DNA of 64,000 bases from NCBI RefSeq assembly GCF_022842145.1, contig NZ_JALHQD010000010.1, positions 10,356 to 74,355 on the forward strand, read 5' to 3'. The notes under the pieces are model-generated. The model did not search any database. It saw only the letters and a list, made by a program, of their open reading frames with translations, and was not told where the DNA came from. Of this stretch, positions 38,477 to 47,096 are shown piece by piece. Position numbers and translations under genes: made by a program. Numbering within the stretch: the first letter of the stretch is position 1; every line of letters begins with the position of its first letter. Origin of the DNA: Tabrizicola sp. (GTDB lineage Bacteria; Pseudomonadota; Alphaproteobacteria; Rhodobacterales; Rhodobacteraceae).

Positions 38477-38956
38477 TCAGGCGGCGGGGTAGCTGGTGAA
38501 GACGGTTGTGCTGCCATCGCGGGCGATCAGGTAGACCTCATAGGCCTCGCGCTCGGCTTCGGGGCCCATGCCGGGGGAGCCCCAGGGCATTCCGGGGACG
38601 GAAAGACCCAGCGCGTCGGGCTTTTCGGCCAGCAGGCGGCGGAGGTCGGCGGGGGGCACGTGGCCCTCGATCAGATATCCACCTGCCTCGGCCGTGTGGC
38701 AGGAGACCATCGCCTCGGGAATGCCCTGCGCCAGCTTGAACTCCAAAAGCTGATCGGCGGGCACCATTTCGACCGTGGCGGGGAAACCCTCGGCCTTCAG
38801 GATGTCGATCCAGGCGGTGCAGCAGCCGCAGTCGGGGTCCTTTCGGACATGCACGGCAACCTCGCCCACCGCAGCGCGGCCCGGGCCGGCCAGCAGGGCT
38901 GCAAACGCGCCACCAGCAAGCAGAAGATGGCGGCGGGTCAGTACGGATCGGGTCAT
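38477..38956 (-). CDS. DUF411 exported metal-binding protein
   Basis: A 159-residue protein with a Tat-like leader (TRRHLLLAGGAFAALLAG) and the DUF411 core: KDPDCGCCTAWIDIL (CxCC, about 40-54), SCHTAEAGGYLIEGHVP and GLSVPGMPWGSPGM. Members bind copper or other soft metals in the periplasm and often sit near copper-resistance genes, but none is adjacent here. Confidence 0.88.
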   Translation of the reverse strand: MTRSVLTRRHLLLAGGAFAALLAGPGRAAVGEVAVHVRKDPDCGCCTAWIDILKAEGFPATVEMVPADQLLEFKLAQGIPEAMVSCHTAEAGGYLIEGHVPPADLRRLLAEKPDALGLSVPGMPWGSPGMGPEAEREAYEVYLIARDGSTTVFTSYPAA

Positions 38957-39062
38957 TGTCGCATCCCTTCAGGCGTGATGCGCAGGAGCCTGCCACAGAA
39001 TCCGGCGCGAGTTGATGGCAAGTTCATCACAATGAAGGCACCGGAAACCTTGTCCTGCATGG

Positions 39063-40172
39063 CTAAAGGATCAGGCGGGTGGCCGTTCCGACCCGAACCG
39101 CCTGCCCTTGCCGGCGGGACTGGATCGCCGCGAAAGCCAGCGCAAGACTGTCAAGGTTCTCCTCCGCCCCATTGGCCGGTTCGGTGTCGTCCTCGATGGC
39201 GACCAGGAGCGCCCCCATCGCGCCCCGGAAGCCGTCGTTGAACCAGGTGCCGTCCAGCCTGGGTCGGGCATTCCCCGCGGCGGTGGTGAGGGTCACCGAC
39301 TGCTGGCCCAGGTCAGCGCCATCGCTTTGCAGACTGCCTTTCGTCCCGGCGATGAAGGTCGTGTCCCGCGGGCCGTGCGGCGTGGACCCGTCAAAGACCA
39401 GCGAGGCCTGCCCACCCTCCATCTGCACCAGGCATTGCGCCAGGAGCGGCGCGGCGGCGGTCTGCCCGGTGGCATGGGCGGCGGTGGCGAAGACGGATTG
39501 GGCGCGGGCTCCGATGACGCTGCGCAAGAAGTCGAACCAGTGGATGCCGAAGTCGTAAAGGATCAGGTCCTCGATCTGCTCGAAGGGCGTCCCGGCGATC
39601 CAGCCGTGGTTCCAGTGGATCGAGACATGGGCGCTGATGACGTCGCCGATCAGACCTGCGCGCACGGCCTCACGCATCCAGGCCAGGTGCGGGGCCCAGC
39701 GGCCGTTCTGGTTGACGGCAAGCTTGACGCCATTTTCGCGCGCCAGCGTGACGAGGCCCCGCCCCTGTTCCAGGTCGAGAACGAAGGGTTTCTGCGACAA
39801 CACGTGCTTTCCGGCGCGAAGGGCCGCTTCGAGGATCGGCAGGCGGTCGGCAGGGTGCGGGGTTATGTCCACCACGTCGATGGATGCGTCGTCGAGGACC
39901 TCCTGCCAGCGGTCGGTAACGCGGGCCCGTGGCGCATATTCGGCAGCCTTCGCTTCGGCCTTGGAGAGCGTCCGGTTGCAGATCGCCGCAACCTCCCATC
40001 CCGCCGTGCGGTAGGCGTCAAGGTGGGCGGAAACGATGCCCCCGGCGCCGATCACTCCGATGCGCGGGCGGTAGGCGCGGGGCATGGGCGGCTGGTAGCG
40101 CAGGTCCGGCGCGGCGACTTCCCACACCGCGGCGGACTTAAGGGCATAGGCGTCGACGTCTGGCTCGCTCAT
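39063..40172 (-). CDS. Gfo/Idh/MocA-family oxidoreductase (A)
   Basis: A 369-residue NAD(P)-dependent sugar dehydrogenase-like protein: Rossmann motif GVIGAGGIVSAHL (about 36-48), HPADRLPILEAALRAGKHVLSQKPF with the EKP-equivalent QKP, and NQNGRWAPHL in the substrate domain. It overlaps the second Gfo/Idh/MocA gene by four bases. It is the last gene of the 13-gene minus-strand sugar run. The QKP change (usual EKP) is tolerated in the family. Confidence 0.87.
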   Translation of the reverse strand: MSEPDVDAYALKSAAVWEVAAPDLRYQPPMPRAYRPRIGVIGAGGIVSAHLDAYRTAGWEVAAICNRTLSKAEAKAAEYAPRARVTDRWQEVLDDASIDVVDITPHPADRLPILEAALRAGKHVLSQKPFVLDLEQGRGLVTLARENGVKLAVNQNGRWAPHLAWMREAVRAGLIGDVISAHVSIHWNHGWIAGTPFEQIEDLILYDFGIHWFDFLRSVIGARAQSVFATAAHATGQTAAAPLLAQCLVQMEGGQASLVFDGSTPHGPRDTTFIAGTKGSLQSDGADLGQQSVTLTTAAGNARPRLDGTWFNDGFRGAMGALLVAIEDDTEPANGAEENLDSLALAFAAIQSRRQGQAVRVGTATRLIL

Positions 40173-41242
40173 GGCACCAGCGGCAGGCTGCGCTTTTCGC
40201 GGGCGGATTGGGCCGCGGTGTCGACGATCCGCTGGCCGATGAGGCTGACGGCAGGGTCAAGCGGGCCGGTCAGGGGTTCCCCGCGCGAGATGCAGCCAAG
40301 GACGTATTCGATGGCGTTGCGGCCGCCGGGCGGCAGGGGATCGGCCGGAATCGAATGCGGTTCGGGGTTCGCGCGGGTCTGCACGGTGACGTGGTCGGCA
40401 TAGTCCCAGCTGGCGATGGTCCCTTCCGTTCCGACCAGGATGAACCCGCATTTCGGCTGCGGCTGGATCACCCAAGGGTCGGTGAATGTGCCCCACCGCG
40501 TCTCCATCTTCGACAGGCCCTTGGCATAGCGGCAGACGACGATGGCGTGCTGGTCGACCTCGATGCCCGGGGTTTCATCCGTGACGCAGGTGACTTCCAG
40601 CGGGGCCTCGCCGTTGCGGTACCAGGTGCCGAGCGTCGCCCCATAGCCGAGGTAGTCGAGAAGGCTGCCGCCCCCGGAGGCGCGCTTGTACCACCAGGAG
40701 GAGGGCTTCTGGCGTTCGACCTCCTCTCGGCTGACCTCGATCTTGTCGGCCAAATGGTAAAGCGGGCCCCGGTTGCCGCCGTAGGAGTGGATCTCAATCA
40801 CCTCGCCGATCAGGCCTTCGTCGACCAGACGCTTCGCGGTGACGTGGGATCCGACCCAGCGGAGCGGCCAGTTGATCGCAAGGGTCTTGCCCGAAGGCAT
40901 GGCCTCGATCATCGCGCGGGCGTCGGCGACGGATGACGCAAAGGGTTTCTCGACGAAGACATGGACGCCGTAGGCCGCGAGGCGCTTGGTGTAACCGGCG
41001 TGGTTCGCCGTTGCGGCGCAGAGGATGGCGAGGTCGGGTCTCGTCGCTTTCATGCAGGCGTCGAAATCGGTGAACACCCTGTCTTCGGGAATGCCGAACG
41101 TGTCGACGGCGCGCTGCATGGTGGCGCGGTCTGGATCGAAGATGCCGGCAATCTCGGCATCGAGGTGGTCATGGACGCAGCGCAAGAGGTCGCCCATGTG
41201 CATGTGGTCGAAGCTGATGCCGACGATGCGGAACGGTGCCAT
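40169..41242 (-). CDS. Gfo/Idh/MocA-family oxidoreductase (B)
   Basis: A 357-residue dehydrogenase. GVHVFVEKPFASSVADARAM (EKP motif, about 92-111) and NWPLRWVGSHV are the family blocks; GGSLLDYLGYGATLG carries the substrate-site Asp/Gly region. The N-terminal Rossmann motif (VGISFDHMHMGDLLRC) departs from GxGxxG. Start ATG at 41242; the stop overlaps the next gene. It follows the second permease gene by 11 bases, so it is part of the transport-catabolism operon. Confidence 0.85.
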   Translation of the reverse strand: MAPFRIVGISFDHMHMGDLLRCVHDHLDAEIAGIFDPDRATMQRAVDTFGIPEDRVFTDFDACMKATRPDLAILCAATANHAGYTKRLAAYGVHVFVEKPFASSVADARAMIEAMPSGKTLAINWPLRWVGSHVTAKRLVDEGLIGEVIEIHSYGGNRGPLYHLADKIEVSREEVERQKPSSWWYKRASGGGSLLDYLGYGATLGTWYRNGEAPLEVTCVTDETPGIEVDQHAIVVCRYAKGLSKMETRWGTFTDPWVIQPQPKCGFILVGTEGTIASWDYADHVTVQTRANPEPHSIPADPLPPGGRNAIEYVLGCISRGEPLTGPLDPAVSLIGQRIVDTAAQSAREKRSLPLVP

Positions 41243-41253
41243 GAAAAGCCCTT

Positions 41254-42228
41254 TCAGTTGCGTTCGGTCAGACGGATGAAAAGCGCGGTGACGGCAAGGA
41301 TGATCAGGCCGAAGAGGATGCGGCGGCCGCCCTCGGGGATCTGCATCAGCGTCAGCATCGAGGTGAGGACGGTCAGGATCAGCGCCCCGACGATGGTGCC
41401 GCCGTAGCCGCCGCGCCCGCCGAAGATCGAGGTGCCGCCAATGACCGCTGCGGCGACGGAGGGAAGGTCGAGGGGCAGTGCCAGCGACAGGGACGCGGTC
41501 TTGATCTGGCCGAGGTAGAGAAGGCCGGTGATCCCGGCGATGAGGCTGGAGATCGTGTAGAGCGTCAGGTGGACCTGCCAGACGCGGACTCCGGAGAGTC
41601 GCGCGGCAGCCTCGTTCGCGCCGATGGCGTAAAGGAGCCGCCCGAAGCCGCTGCGGCGCTGCGCCCAGATGATCAGGATGGCGAAGGGGATGAAGAGGGC
41701 GAGGCTGTTCGGCAACCCGAAGGTGCGGCCGGTGCCGAGCCAGAGGAGGGCGTCGGGGATCAGGACCCCCGTGGCGATGACGTAGCGCTGGTAGACGAGG
41801 AGGCAGCCGGTGGCGATCAGCGCGGTGCCAAGCGTCATGATAAGCGGGTGGACGCGGCAGATGGCGATGCCGAAGCCGTTCACCAGGCCGATCAGGACGG
41901 CCGAAGCCAGGGCGATGGCGATGGCGGGCGGGACCCCGATCAGGGGGGCCAGGGTCGCGGTCAGGTAGGCCGAGATGGTGGCGGCGGTGCCGACGGAAAG
42001 GTCGATGCCTCCGGTCAGCATGGTCATGGTCTGGCAGGCCGCCAGCATCGCCAGCGGAATGGCGATCTTCAGCGTGTTCGAGGCCCAGAACATGCTGAGG
42101 ACGCCGGGGTTCAGGATCGCGAGGACGGCAACCAGCACGATCAGAAGGCCGATCAGCGGCAGCAGCGGTCGGTCGACCATCAGGCGGCCAAGGCGGGACA
42201 TCGTGGTGGGGGTGTCGGTCATGGTCAT
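41254..42228 (-). CDS. CUT2 sugar ABC transporter permease (RbsC-like), 2
   Basis: A 324-residue polytopic permease: TMLTGGIDLSVGTAATISAYL (split core GGIDLSVG) and AAAVIGGTSIFGGRGGYGGTIVG-type ending (core GGTSIFGGRGG) are hallmarks of RbsC/XylH permeases. Overlaps the other permease by four bases (ATGA). Together they form the heteromeric membrane channel for the binding protein at 45130-46146. Confidence 0.92.
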   Translation of the reverse strand: MTMTDTPTTMSRLGRLMVDRPLLPLIGLLIVLVAVLAILNPGVLSMFWASNTLKIAIPLAMLAACQTMTMLTGGIDLSVGTAATISAYLTATLAPLIGVPPAIAIALASAVLIGLVNGFGIAICRVHPLIMTLGTALIATGCLLVYQRYVIATGVLIPDALLWLGTGRTFGLPNSLALFIPFAILIIWAQRRSGFGRLLYAIGANEAAARLSGVRVWQVHLTLYTISSLIAGITGLLYLGQIKTASLSLALPLDLPSVAAAVIGGTSIFGGRGGYGGTIVGALILTVLTSMLTLMQIPEGGRRILFGLIILAVTALFIRLTERN

Positions 42229-43178
42229 GTCTTGTGCCCTCGTGTCGCCAGCACCGCGCCGAACATCACCACGGCAACCATGATCGTGCCCTCGATGATC
42301 GCGGCGACGTTGGGGTCGACGGAAAGAAGCGTCAGGTCCATCCGCACCGTGCGCAGGATGAAGACGGCAAGGATGGGGCCAAGGATGCCGCCCCTGCCGC
42401 CGCCCAGCACCACACCACCAAGGACTACGGCGGCAACCGAAGCGAGGAGGTAGGGACCTGGGATCGGCTCGCCGATGCCGGTCGACATGGTGACGCTGAG
42501 GCCGCCGAGGGCAGCGAACAACCCGCAAAGGGCGTATGCGATGATCCGGGTCTGGCCGACGGGCACGCCCGAGCGGAAGGCGGCCAGCGGGTCGGAGCCG
42601 ATGGCGTAGAGCCGGAGGCCCAGTTTGGAGCGGCGGATCGGGACCCAGATCAGGGCGGTGATGATGGCCAGAAAGACCACGGCGCGGGGCAGCCAGTCGA
42701 TCCCTGGGATGCCTCCGGCCGAGAGGGCGCGCAGCCATGGCGCCGCACCGCCTCCCGGCGCGTTCAGGATCAGAAGGGCGACGCCCTGCCAGACGAAGAG
42801 CATGGCAAGGGTCACGACGATGTCGGGCACCTTGGAAACGGTGATGAGCAAACCGTTGATGGCGCCCATCGCGAGACCAAGAAGCAGGACGCCGAGGACG
42901 ATCAGCACCGACTGGCCATCCGACGCACCCTCCATCAGCACGGCCCCGGTCACGCTGGCGACGGCCATCATCGCCGCGATGGAGAGGTCGATGCCGCCGG
43001 CAAGGACAACGATGGCCATGCCCACTGTCGCCAGCGCAAACGGGAGGGCGGCCCGGGCCAGGCTGTCGAGGCCCGAGGCGCCGAAGTCGGGCTGGATCAG
43101 CTTGGTGCTCACGAGGAGGATCGCGAGGAGGACGGCGAGGCCGAGGGTCCAGGTGTTGGCGTCGATCCAGCGCTTCAT
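42225..43178 (-). CDS. CUT2 sugar ABC transporter permease (RbsC-like), 1
   Basis: A 317-residue permease with about nine membrane segments. VVLAGGIDLSIAAMMAVASV and VVLGGVVLGGGRGGILGPIL are the RbsC-type conserved loops. Start MKRWIDANTWTLG at 43178. A 388-base spacer with a strong hairpin and a dispersed repeat separates it from the ATPase gene, which may uncouple their expression. Confidence 0.92.
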   Translation of the reverse strand: MKRWIDANTWTLGLAVLLAILLVSTKLIQPDFGASGLDSLARAALPFALATVGMAIVVLAGGIDLSIAAMMAVASVTGAVLMEGASDGQSVLIVLGVLLLGLAMGAINGLLITVSKVPDIVVTLAMLFVWQGVALLILNAPGGGAAPWLRALSAGGIPGIDWLPRAVVFLAIITALIWVPIRRSKLGLRLYAIGSDPLAAFRSGVPVGQTRIIAYALCGLFAALGGLSVTMSTGIGEPIPGPYLLASVAAVVLGGVVLGGGRGGILGPILAVFILRTVRMDLTLLSVDPNVAAIIEGTIMVAVVMFGAVLATRGHKT

Positions 43179-43250
43179 GGCCTGGCCCCATCGCGTCGGG
43201 GAAGGGCGGCTGTCAGATTGAGCGCCTTGCGGCGCGCGCCTTTTGTCTCG

Positions 43251-43277
43251 CCGCTTTGCGTGAAGGACGCAAAGCGG
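43251..43277. repeat. Perfect 11-bp stem-loop between ATPase and permease genes
   Basis: CCGCTTTGCGT / ACGCAAAGCGG with a 5-base loop, in the 388-base gap 43179-43566 inside the transporter operon. No T-run follows on either strand. The rest of the gap holds the dispersed repeat (43281-43320) and a G/C-tract hairpin near 43507-43530; I see no supported gene. Confidence 0.7.
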
Positions 43278-43280
43278 CTC

Positions 43281-43320
43281 GGAGATGCCTCCGGCGGGGA
43301 TACTTGGGCAAAGATGAAAG
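43281..43320. repeat. Dispersed intergenic repeat, copy 4
   Basis: GGAGATGCCTCCGGCGGGG then ATACTTGGGCAAAGATGAAAG. Shares CCTCCGGCGGG with copy 3 and GATGAAAG with copy 2. It lies immediately beside the stem-loop at 43251-43277. Confidence 0.7.
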
Positions 43321-43566
43321 GATGGTCGGATGGGCGGAATTGCCGGGCGCTGGCCGATGCCGAAAACGCGCGCAAGCGGGCCGACCGCGACCGGAAAGCC
43401 GCCGAGATGTACGGCAGCACCGGGCTCTCCCAAGATCTTCTGCCTTCGGACCGGTTGAGGCAGCGCAAGCCGCTTGGGGTGGGTGTTGCGTGGACCCTTT
43501 GGCGGCGGGCGCTTTCCTTCCCCCGCGGGGGAGAGGGTGTGTGGGCGGGCAGGAGGGACAGGATTG

Positions 43567-45057
43567 TCATGCCGGGGCCTTCTCGGTCAGCCCGTAAGCC
43601 GCGCGCATCAGGGTGGCCTCGTCGGCGTCCTTTGCGTCGATGATGTCCACCACCCGGCCGTTGAAGATCACCACGGCGCGGTCGCAGGCCAGTCGGATCT
43701 CGGCCAGTTCCGAGGTGTAGAAGAGGACCGCCGCACCCTGGTCGGCCAGGTCGCGGACCAGCGCGTAGATCTGCCGCTTGGTGCGGATGTCGATGCCGCG
43801 TGTCGGGTCGAAGAGAAGAAGCGTCTGCACCCCCTTGGCGATCCAGCGGGCGATGGTGACCTTCTGCTGGTTGCCGCCGGAGAGGCGGCGGACCTCGCCT
43901 TGTGCGCGGGTGTCGATCTGCAGCGTCTCGATGGCGGCGTTGACCTTGGTGGCTTCCTCGCCCATCCGGATCGCGCCCCAGTTCCGCATGCGGGCCAGGA
44001 GCGGCACGGCGATGTTCTCGCGGACCGAGCGGGACATCAGAAGCGCATGCGCCCGGTCGCCGGGAACCAGGGTCAGCCCGGCGGCAATGGCGTCGGCGGG
44101 ATGGGTGAAGGACTTGCGGTTGCCGTCGACCTCGACCGCCCCGGCACTGGCCTTGCGGTTGCCGGCGAGGACGTCGAACAGTTCATCCTGGCCCTGCCCT
44201 TCCAGCGCCACGACGCCAAGGACCTCCCCTTTGTGCAGGTCGAAGGAAACGTCGGTCAGCCGCGTGCCGGTCCTCAGGCTTCGCACGCGAAGGCGCGGCG
44301 TCACGGCGGGGACCGGCTTCACCGGGCGTTCTTCGGCGACCGCCGCAGCGACGGCTCCGCCAAGCATCATCTCGACGATGCGGTCCTCGATCCCCGGTTC
44401 GATCTTCACGTCGCCCACGGTGAGGCCATCGCGCAGCACGGTGGCGCGGTCGCAGATCGCGGCGATCTCGTTGAACCGGTGCGAGACATAGATGACGGAC
44501 CGGCCCGCATCGGCCTGAGCACGGACGACCTTCAGCACGCGGTCCACCAGGTCGGTCGGCAGGGCTGCGGTCAGTTCGTCCAGCAAAAGCACATCCGGCT
44601 CCAGCGCCAGCGCGCGGGCGAGGTCGACGATGCGCAGCGATGCCAAGGGCAACGTGCGGATCATCTCGTCCGAGGAGAGGTCGGGCAGGCCAAGCTCGCG
44701 GACCCAATGCCGGAACGGCTCCATCGGGGTGTCGCCAAGGCGCAGGTTTTCGGCGACGGAAAGGTCGGGGATCAGCGAGGGTTCCTGGTAGACCGGCACC
44801 AGCCCCCATTTCCGCGCCCCGGCAGGGTTGGCGACGGTGCTGTCGCGGCCCTTGATCCTGACGTGGCCCGCATCGGGTTTCAGCACCCCGGTCAGGATCT
44901 TGACGAAGGTGGATTTCCCCGCGCCGTTTGCGCCCATCAAGGCGACCACCTGGCCACGTCTGACCTGCAACGAGGCGTTCTTCAGGGCCTGGACCGCGCC
45001 AAAGCGCTTGGCGACACCCGTGGCGTCAAGAACGGCGTCGAAGGCGGCATCCGGCAT
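43567..45057 (-). CDS. CUT2 sugar ABC transporter ATP-binding protein (RbsA/MglA-like), two NBDs
   Basis: A 496-residue tandem ATPase. First NBD: Walker A GANGAGKST (about 42-50), Q-loop YQEPSL, a degenerate signature (LPLASLRIVDLA in place of LSVAxQQ) and Walker B LLLDELTAAL (usual DEPTA). Second NBD: LEGQGQDEL in place of Walker A as normal for this family, a canonical LSGGNQQKV signature and LLFDPTRGID. It powers import by the adjacent permeases. The degenerate first signature is worth noting; overall family placement is firm. Confidence 0.93.
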   Translation of the reverse strand: MPDAAFDAVLDATGVAKRFGAVQALKNASLQVRRGQVVALMGANGAGKSTFVKILTGVLKPDAGHVRIKGRDSTVANPAGARKWGLVPVYQEPSLIPDLSVAENLRLGDTPMEPFRHWVRELGLPDLSSDEMIRTLPLASLRIVDLARALALEPDVLLLDELTAALPTDLVDRVLKVVRAQADAGRSVIYVSHRFNEIAAICDRATVLRDGLTVGDVKIEPGIEDRIVEMMLGGAVAAAVAEERPVKPVPAVTPRLRVRSLRTGTRLTDVSFDLHKGEVLGVVALEGQGQDELFDVLAGNRKASAGAVEVDGNRKSFTHPADAIAAGLTLVPGDRAHALLMSRSVRENIAVPLLARMRNWGAIRMGEEATKVNAAIETLQIDTRAQGEVRRLSGGNQQKVTIARWIAKGVQTLLLFDPTRGIDIRTKRQIYALVRDLADQGAAVLFYTSELAEIRLACDRAVVIFNGRVVDIIDAKDADEATLMRAAYGLTEKAPA

Positions 45058-45084
45058 GGCAGGCTTTCGGACAAGGGAAGGCGA

Positions 45085-45105
45085 CCCCCGGTGCTGGACC
45101 GGGGG
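45085..45105 (-). promoter_or_regulatory. Intercistronic stem-loop after the binding-protein gene
   Basis: CCCCCGGT / ACCGGGGG perfect 8-bp stem with a 5-base loop, between the binding-protein stop (45130) and the ATPase start (45057). Hairpins here commonly protect the binding-protein mRNA or attenuate read-through, giving excess binding protein. Confidence 0.7.
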
Positions 45106-45129
45106 CCGGATTGGATCAGCCGGGCAGGC

Positions 45130-46146
45130 TTACTCGCCCGGGCCCTTGCAGGCGATGATCTGGTCCATCGTGTAGTTGGTCCAGCCCTCGATCGAGACAG
45201 AAACCGGCCATTCGGGCGACAGGTTCGGGTTCGCCGCGGCGGCAAGCTTGGCCTTGCCTTCCTCGGTCACGTTTTCCCACAGAGCCGGGTCGACGAGCAC
45301 GGTCTTCTCGGCCGGCATCTTGCCGTCAAGGATCTGGATCGCCAGCGCGACACCCGCACCACCGACCGAGCCGGGGTTGGTGACGGCAGCACCCTGCAGC
45401 CCTTCGACCGAGGACAGCTGGCCGACGAAGCCCGCGTTGTCGGCACCCACGACCGGCACCATCGGCGCGCCGCTTTCAACCAGCGCATCGACAATCACGT
45501 TGTCGATTCCGCTTGTCCAGATGCCCTGGAACGGGACACCCGCCGCGATGATGTCGTTGATCTGCTGCTTGCCCTGGTCCTGCTGCCAGCCGGTGAAGAC
45601 CTCTTGCGCCACGGTGATTTCCGGGAACTCGGCCATCGCCTTCTTGAAGCCGACGTCGCGGTCGTTGTCGGCGCCCGCGCCGGCGGCACCGCGCATGTAG
45701 ACGACCGCACCCTTGCCGCCCATCTGTTCGAACAGCCACTTGGCGCCCAGATAGGCATATTCGGTCTGGTTGTTCGACAGGATGTAGGCCGAAGGCTCGG
45801 TCACGGCCTGGTCGACGGCGACGACGACGATGCCGGCATCGGTCGCTTCCTTGATCGCCGCGTTGATCCCTTCGGCGTTCGAGGGGTTGACGACGATGGC
45901 GTTGACGCCGGCCTGGATCAGGTTGCGGATGTCCTCAAGCTGGCCCGCGGCGTCGGTGTTGCGGTGGGCGATGTTCAAGCTTTCGACCTTGCCGGAAGCC
46001 AGAGCTTCGGCCTTCATCGCGCAGACCATCTGCTCGCGCCAGCCGTTGCCCTGAACGGTATTCGAGATGCCGATCTTGTAGCCCTCGGCTTGCGCCATTC
46101 CGGCCAGGCCCAGGGCCATCGCGGTTCCAAGAAGCAGTCGTTTCAT
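45130..46146 (-). CDS. Periplasmic sugar-binding protein of the CUT2 transporter
   Basis: A 338-residue type I periplasmic binding protein with a signal peptide (LLLGTAMALGLAGMAQA, cleavage about residue 20). GYKIGISNTVQGNGWREQM, AIVVNPSNAEGINAAIKEA and VVVAVDQAVTEP are typical of the ribose/galactose (Peripla_BP_4) class. It delivers the substrate to the two RbsC-like permeases. Which sugar is bound cannot be read, but the nearby ribokinase-like, dehydrogenase and isomerase genes imply a monosaccharide or polyol. Confidence 0.93.
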   Translation of the reverse strand: MKRLLLGTAMALGLAGMAQAEGYKIGISNTVQGNGWREQMVCAMKAEALASGKVESLNIAHRNTDAAGQLEDIRNLIQAGVNAIVVNPSNAEGINAAIKEATDAGIVVVAVDQAVTEPSAYILSNNQTEYAYLGAKWLFEQMGGKGAVVYMRGAAGAGADNDRDVGFKKAMAEFPEITVAQEVFTGWQQDQGKQQINDIIAAGVPFQGIWTSGIDNVIVDALVESGAPMVPVVGADNAGFVGQLSSVEGLQGAAVTNPGSVGGAGVALAIQILDGKMPAEKTVLVDPALWENVTEEGKAKLAAAANPNLSPEWPVSVSIEGWTNYTMDQIIACKGPGE

Positions 46147-46176
46147 GGTGATCCTCCCAGATCGTTGGTAGTGGTT

Positions 46177-47091
46177 TTACTTGACGTAGGGGCGCAGGAT
46201 GTCCCGAGCCAGCGCGAAGCCGCGTTTGATTTTTTCGTCCGAGCCTTCGAAGTCGCGGTCCTCGTGTTCGATGATGATGGAGCCATCGTAGCCCGCGCGA
46301 TAGAGGGTGGCGAAGAAATCTTGCCAGTCCACTTCGCCAAGGCCGGGCATTCGCGGGATCTGCCAGCCCATCCCCGCCGACAGGATGCCGTGGTCGTAAA
46401 GCCCGTCGCGGTCGATCATCAGGTCCTTGGCGTGGACATGGACCATGCGCGACCCGAATTCCCGGACGAAGCGGCCCGCGTCGATCATCTGCCAGACCAG
46501 GTGGGAGGGGTCGTAGTTCATGCCGACGGCATCGCCCCAGGTGTCGAAGATGCGCCGCCAGATGCGGGGGGCGTAGGCGATGTTGTGCCCGCCCGGCCAT
46601 TCGTCGTGGCTGAATATCATCGGGCAGTTTTCAAACGCCAGCGTCACGCCGCTGGCTTTCGCGTGGGCGACGATGGGCGCGAAGATTTCGGTGGCGCGGG
46701 TCCAGTTCTGGTCCACCGTAAGGCTGCGGTCGCCGCCGACGAAGCTGTTGACAACCTTGACGCCCATCAGGCTGGCCGCCGTGATGACCTTCTTGAGGTG
46801 GCCAATTACCGCCTCGCGGTGGACGGCGTCGGCGTGCAGCGGGTTCGGATAGTAGCCAAGTCCGGAGACGCTCAGGCCCTTGGCGCGGAGCATCCCCATG
46901 ATTTCCGACCCGCGAGAGGCGGACATATCCTCGATCGGCAGGTGCGCGGTCCCGGCGTAGCGGCGCTTTTCGCCGCCGGCTTGCGGCCAGCAGGCGATTT
47001 CCAGCGCCTCGAAACCGGCGCTGGCGGCGTAGTCGGCCACTGCTTCCAGGGGCGTGTCGGCGAAGGGTGCGGTGAGGATACCTAGCTGCAT
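46177..47091 (-). CDS. Sugar phosphate isomerase/epimerase (TIM barrel, IolE/IolI-like) (A)
   Basis: A 304-residue xylose-isomerase-like TIM barrel. Metal ligands are visible as FENCPMIF (Glu), NYDPSHLVW (Asp/His), VHVHAKD (His) and IEHEDRDFEG (Glu). Such proteins isomerise or epimerise keto sugars or dehydrate ketoinositol. It sits between the binding protein and a Gfo/Idh/MocA dehydrogenase, a pairing typical of inositol-like and rare-sugar pathways. Confidence 0.88.
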   Translation of the reverse strand: MQLGILTAPFADTPLEAVADYAASAGFEALEIACWPQAGGEKRRYAGTAHLPIEDMSASRGSEIMGMLRAKGLSVSGLGYYPNPLHADAVHREAVIGHLKKVITAASLMGVKVVNSFVGGDRSLTVDQNWTRATEIFAPIVAHAKASGVTLAFENCPMIFSHDEWPGGHNIAYAPRIWRRIFDTWGDAVGMNYDPSHLVWQMIDAGRFVREFGSRMVHVHAKDLMIDRDGLYDHGILSAGMGWQIPRMPGLGEVDWQDFFATLYRAGYDGSIIIEHEDRDFEGSDEKIKRGFALARDILRPYVK

Positions 47092-47096
47092 CTGTC

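Noticed and set aside
43315-43643. Open frame starting at the ATG of the dispersed repeat (MKGWSDGRNC..., with NARKRADRDRKAAEMY)
   Set aside because: Slightly protein-like for 40 codons, but the start is part of a repeated element, no ribosome site is present and the end runs antisense into the ATPase gene.
43474-47085. 1203-codon open frame on the plus strand
   Set aside because: Antisense to the ABC ATPase, binding protein and isomerase genes, all of which have clear motifs; no ribosome site or family blocks.
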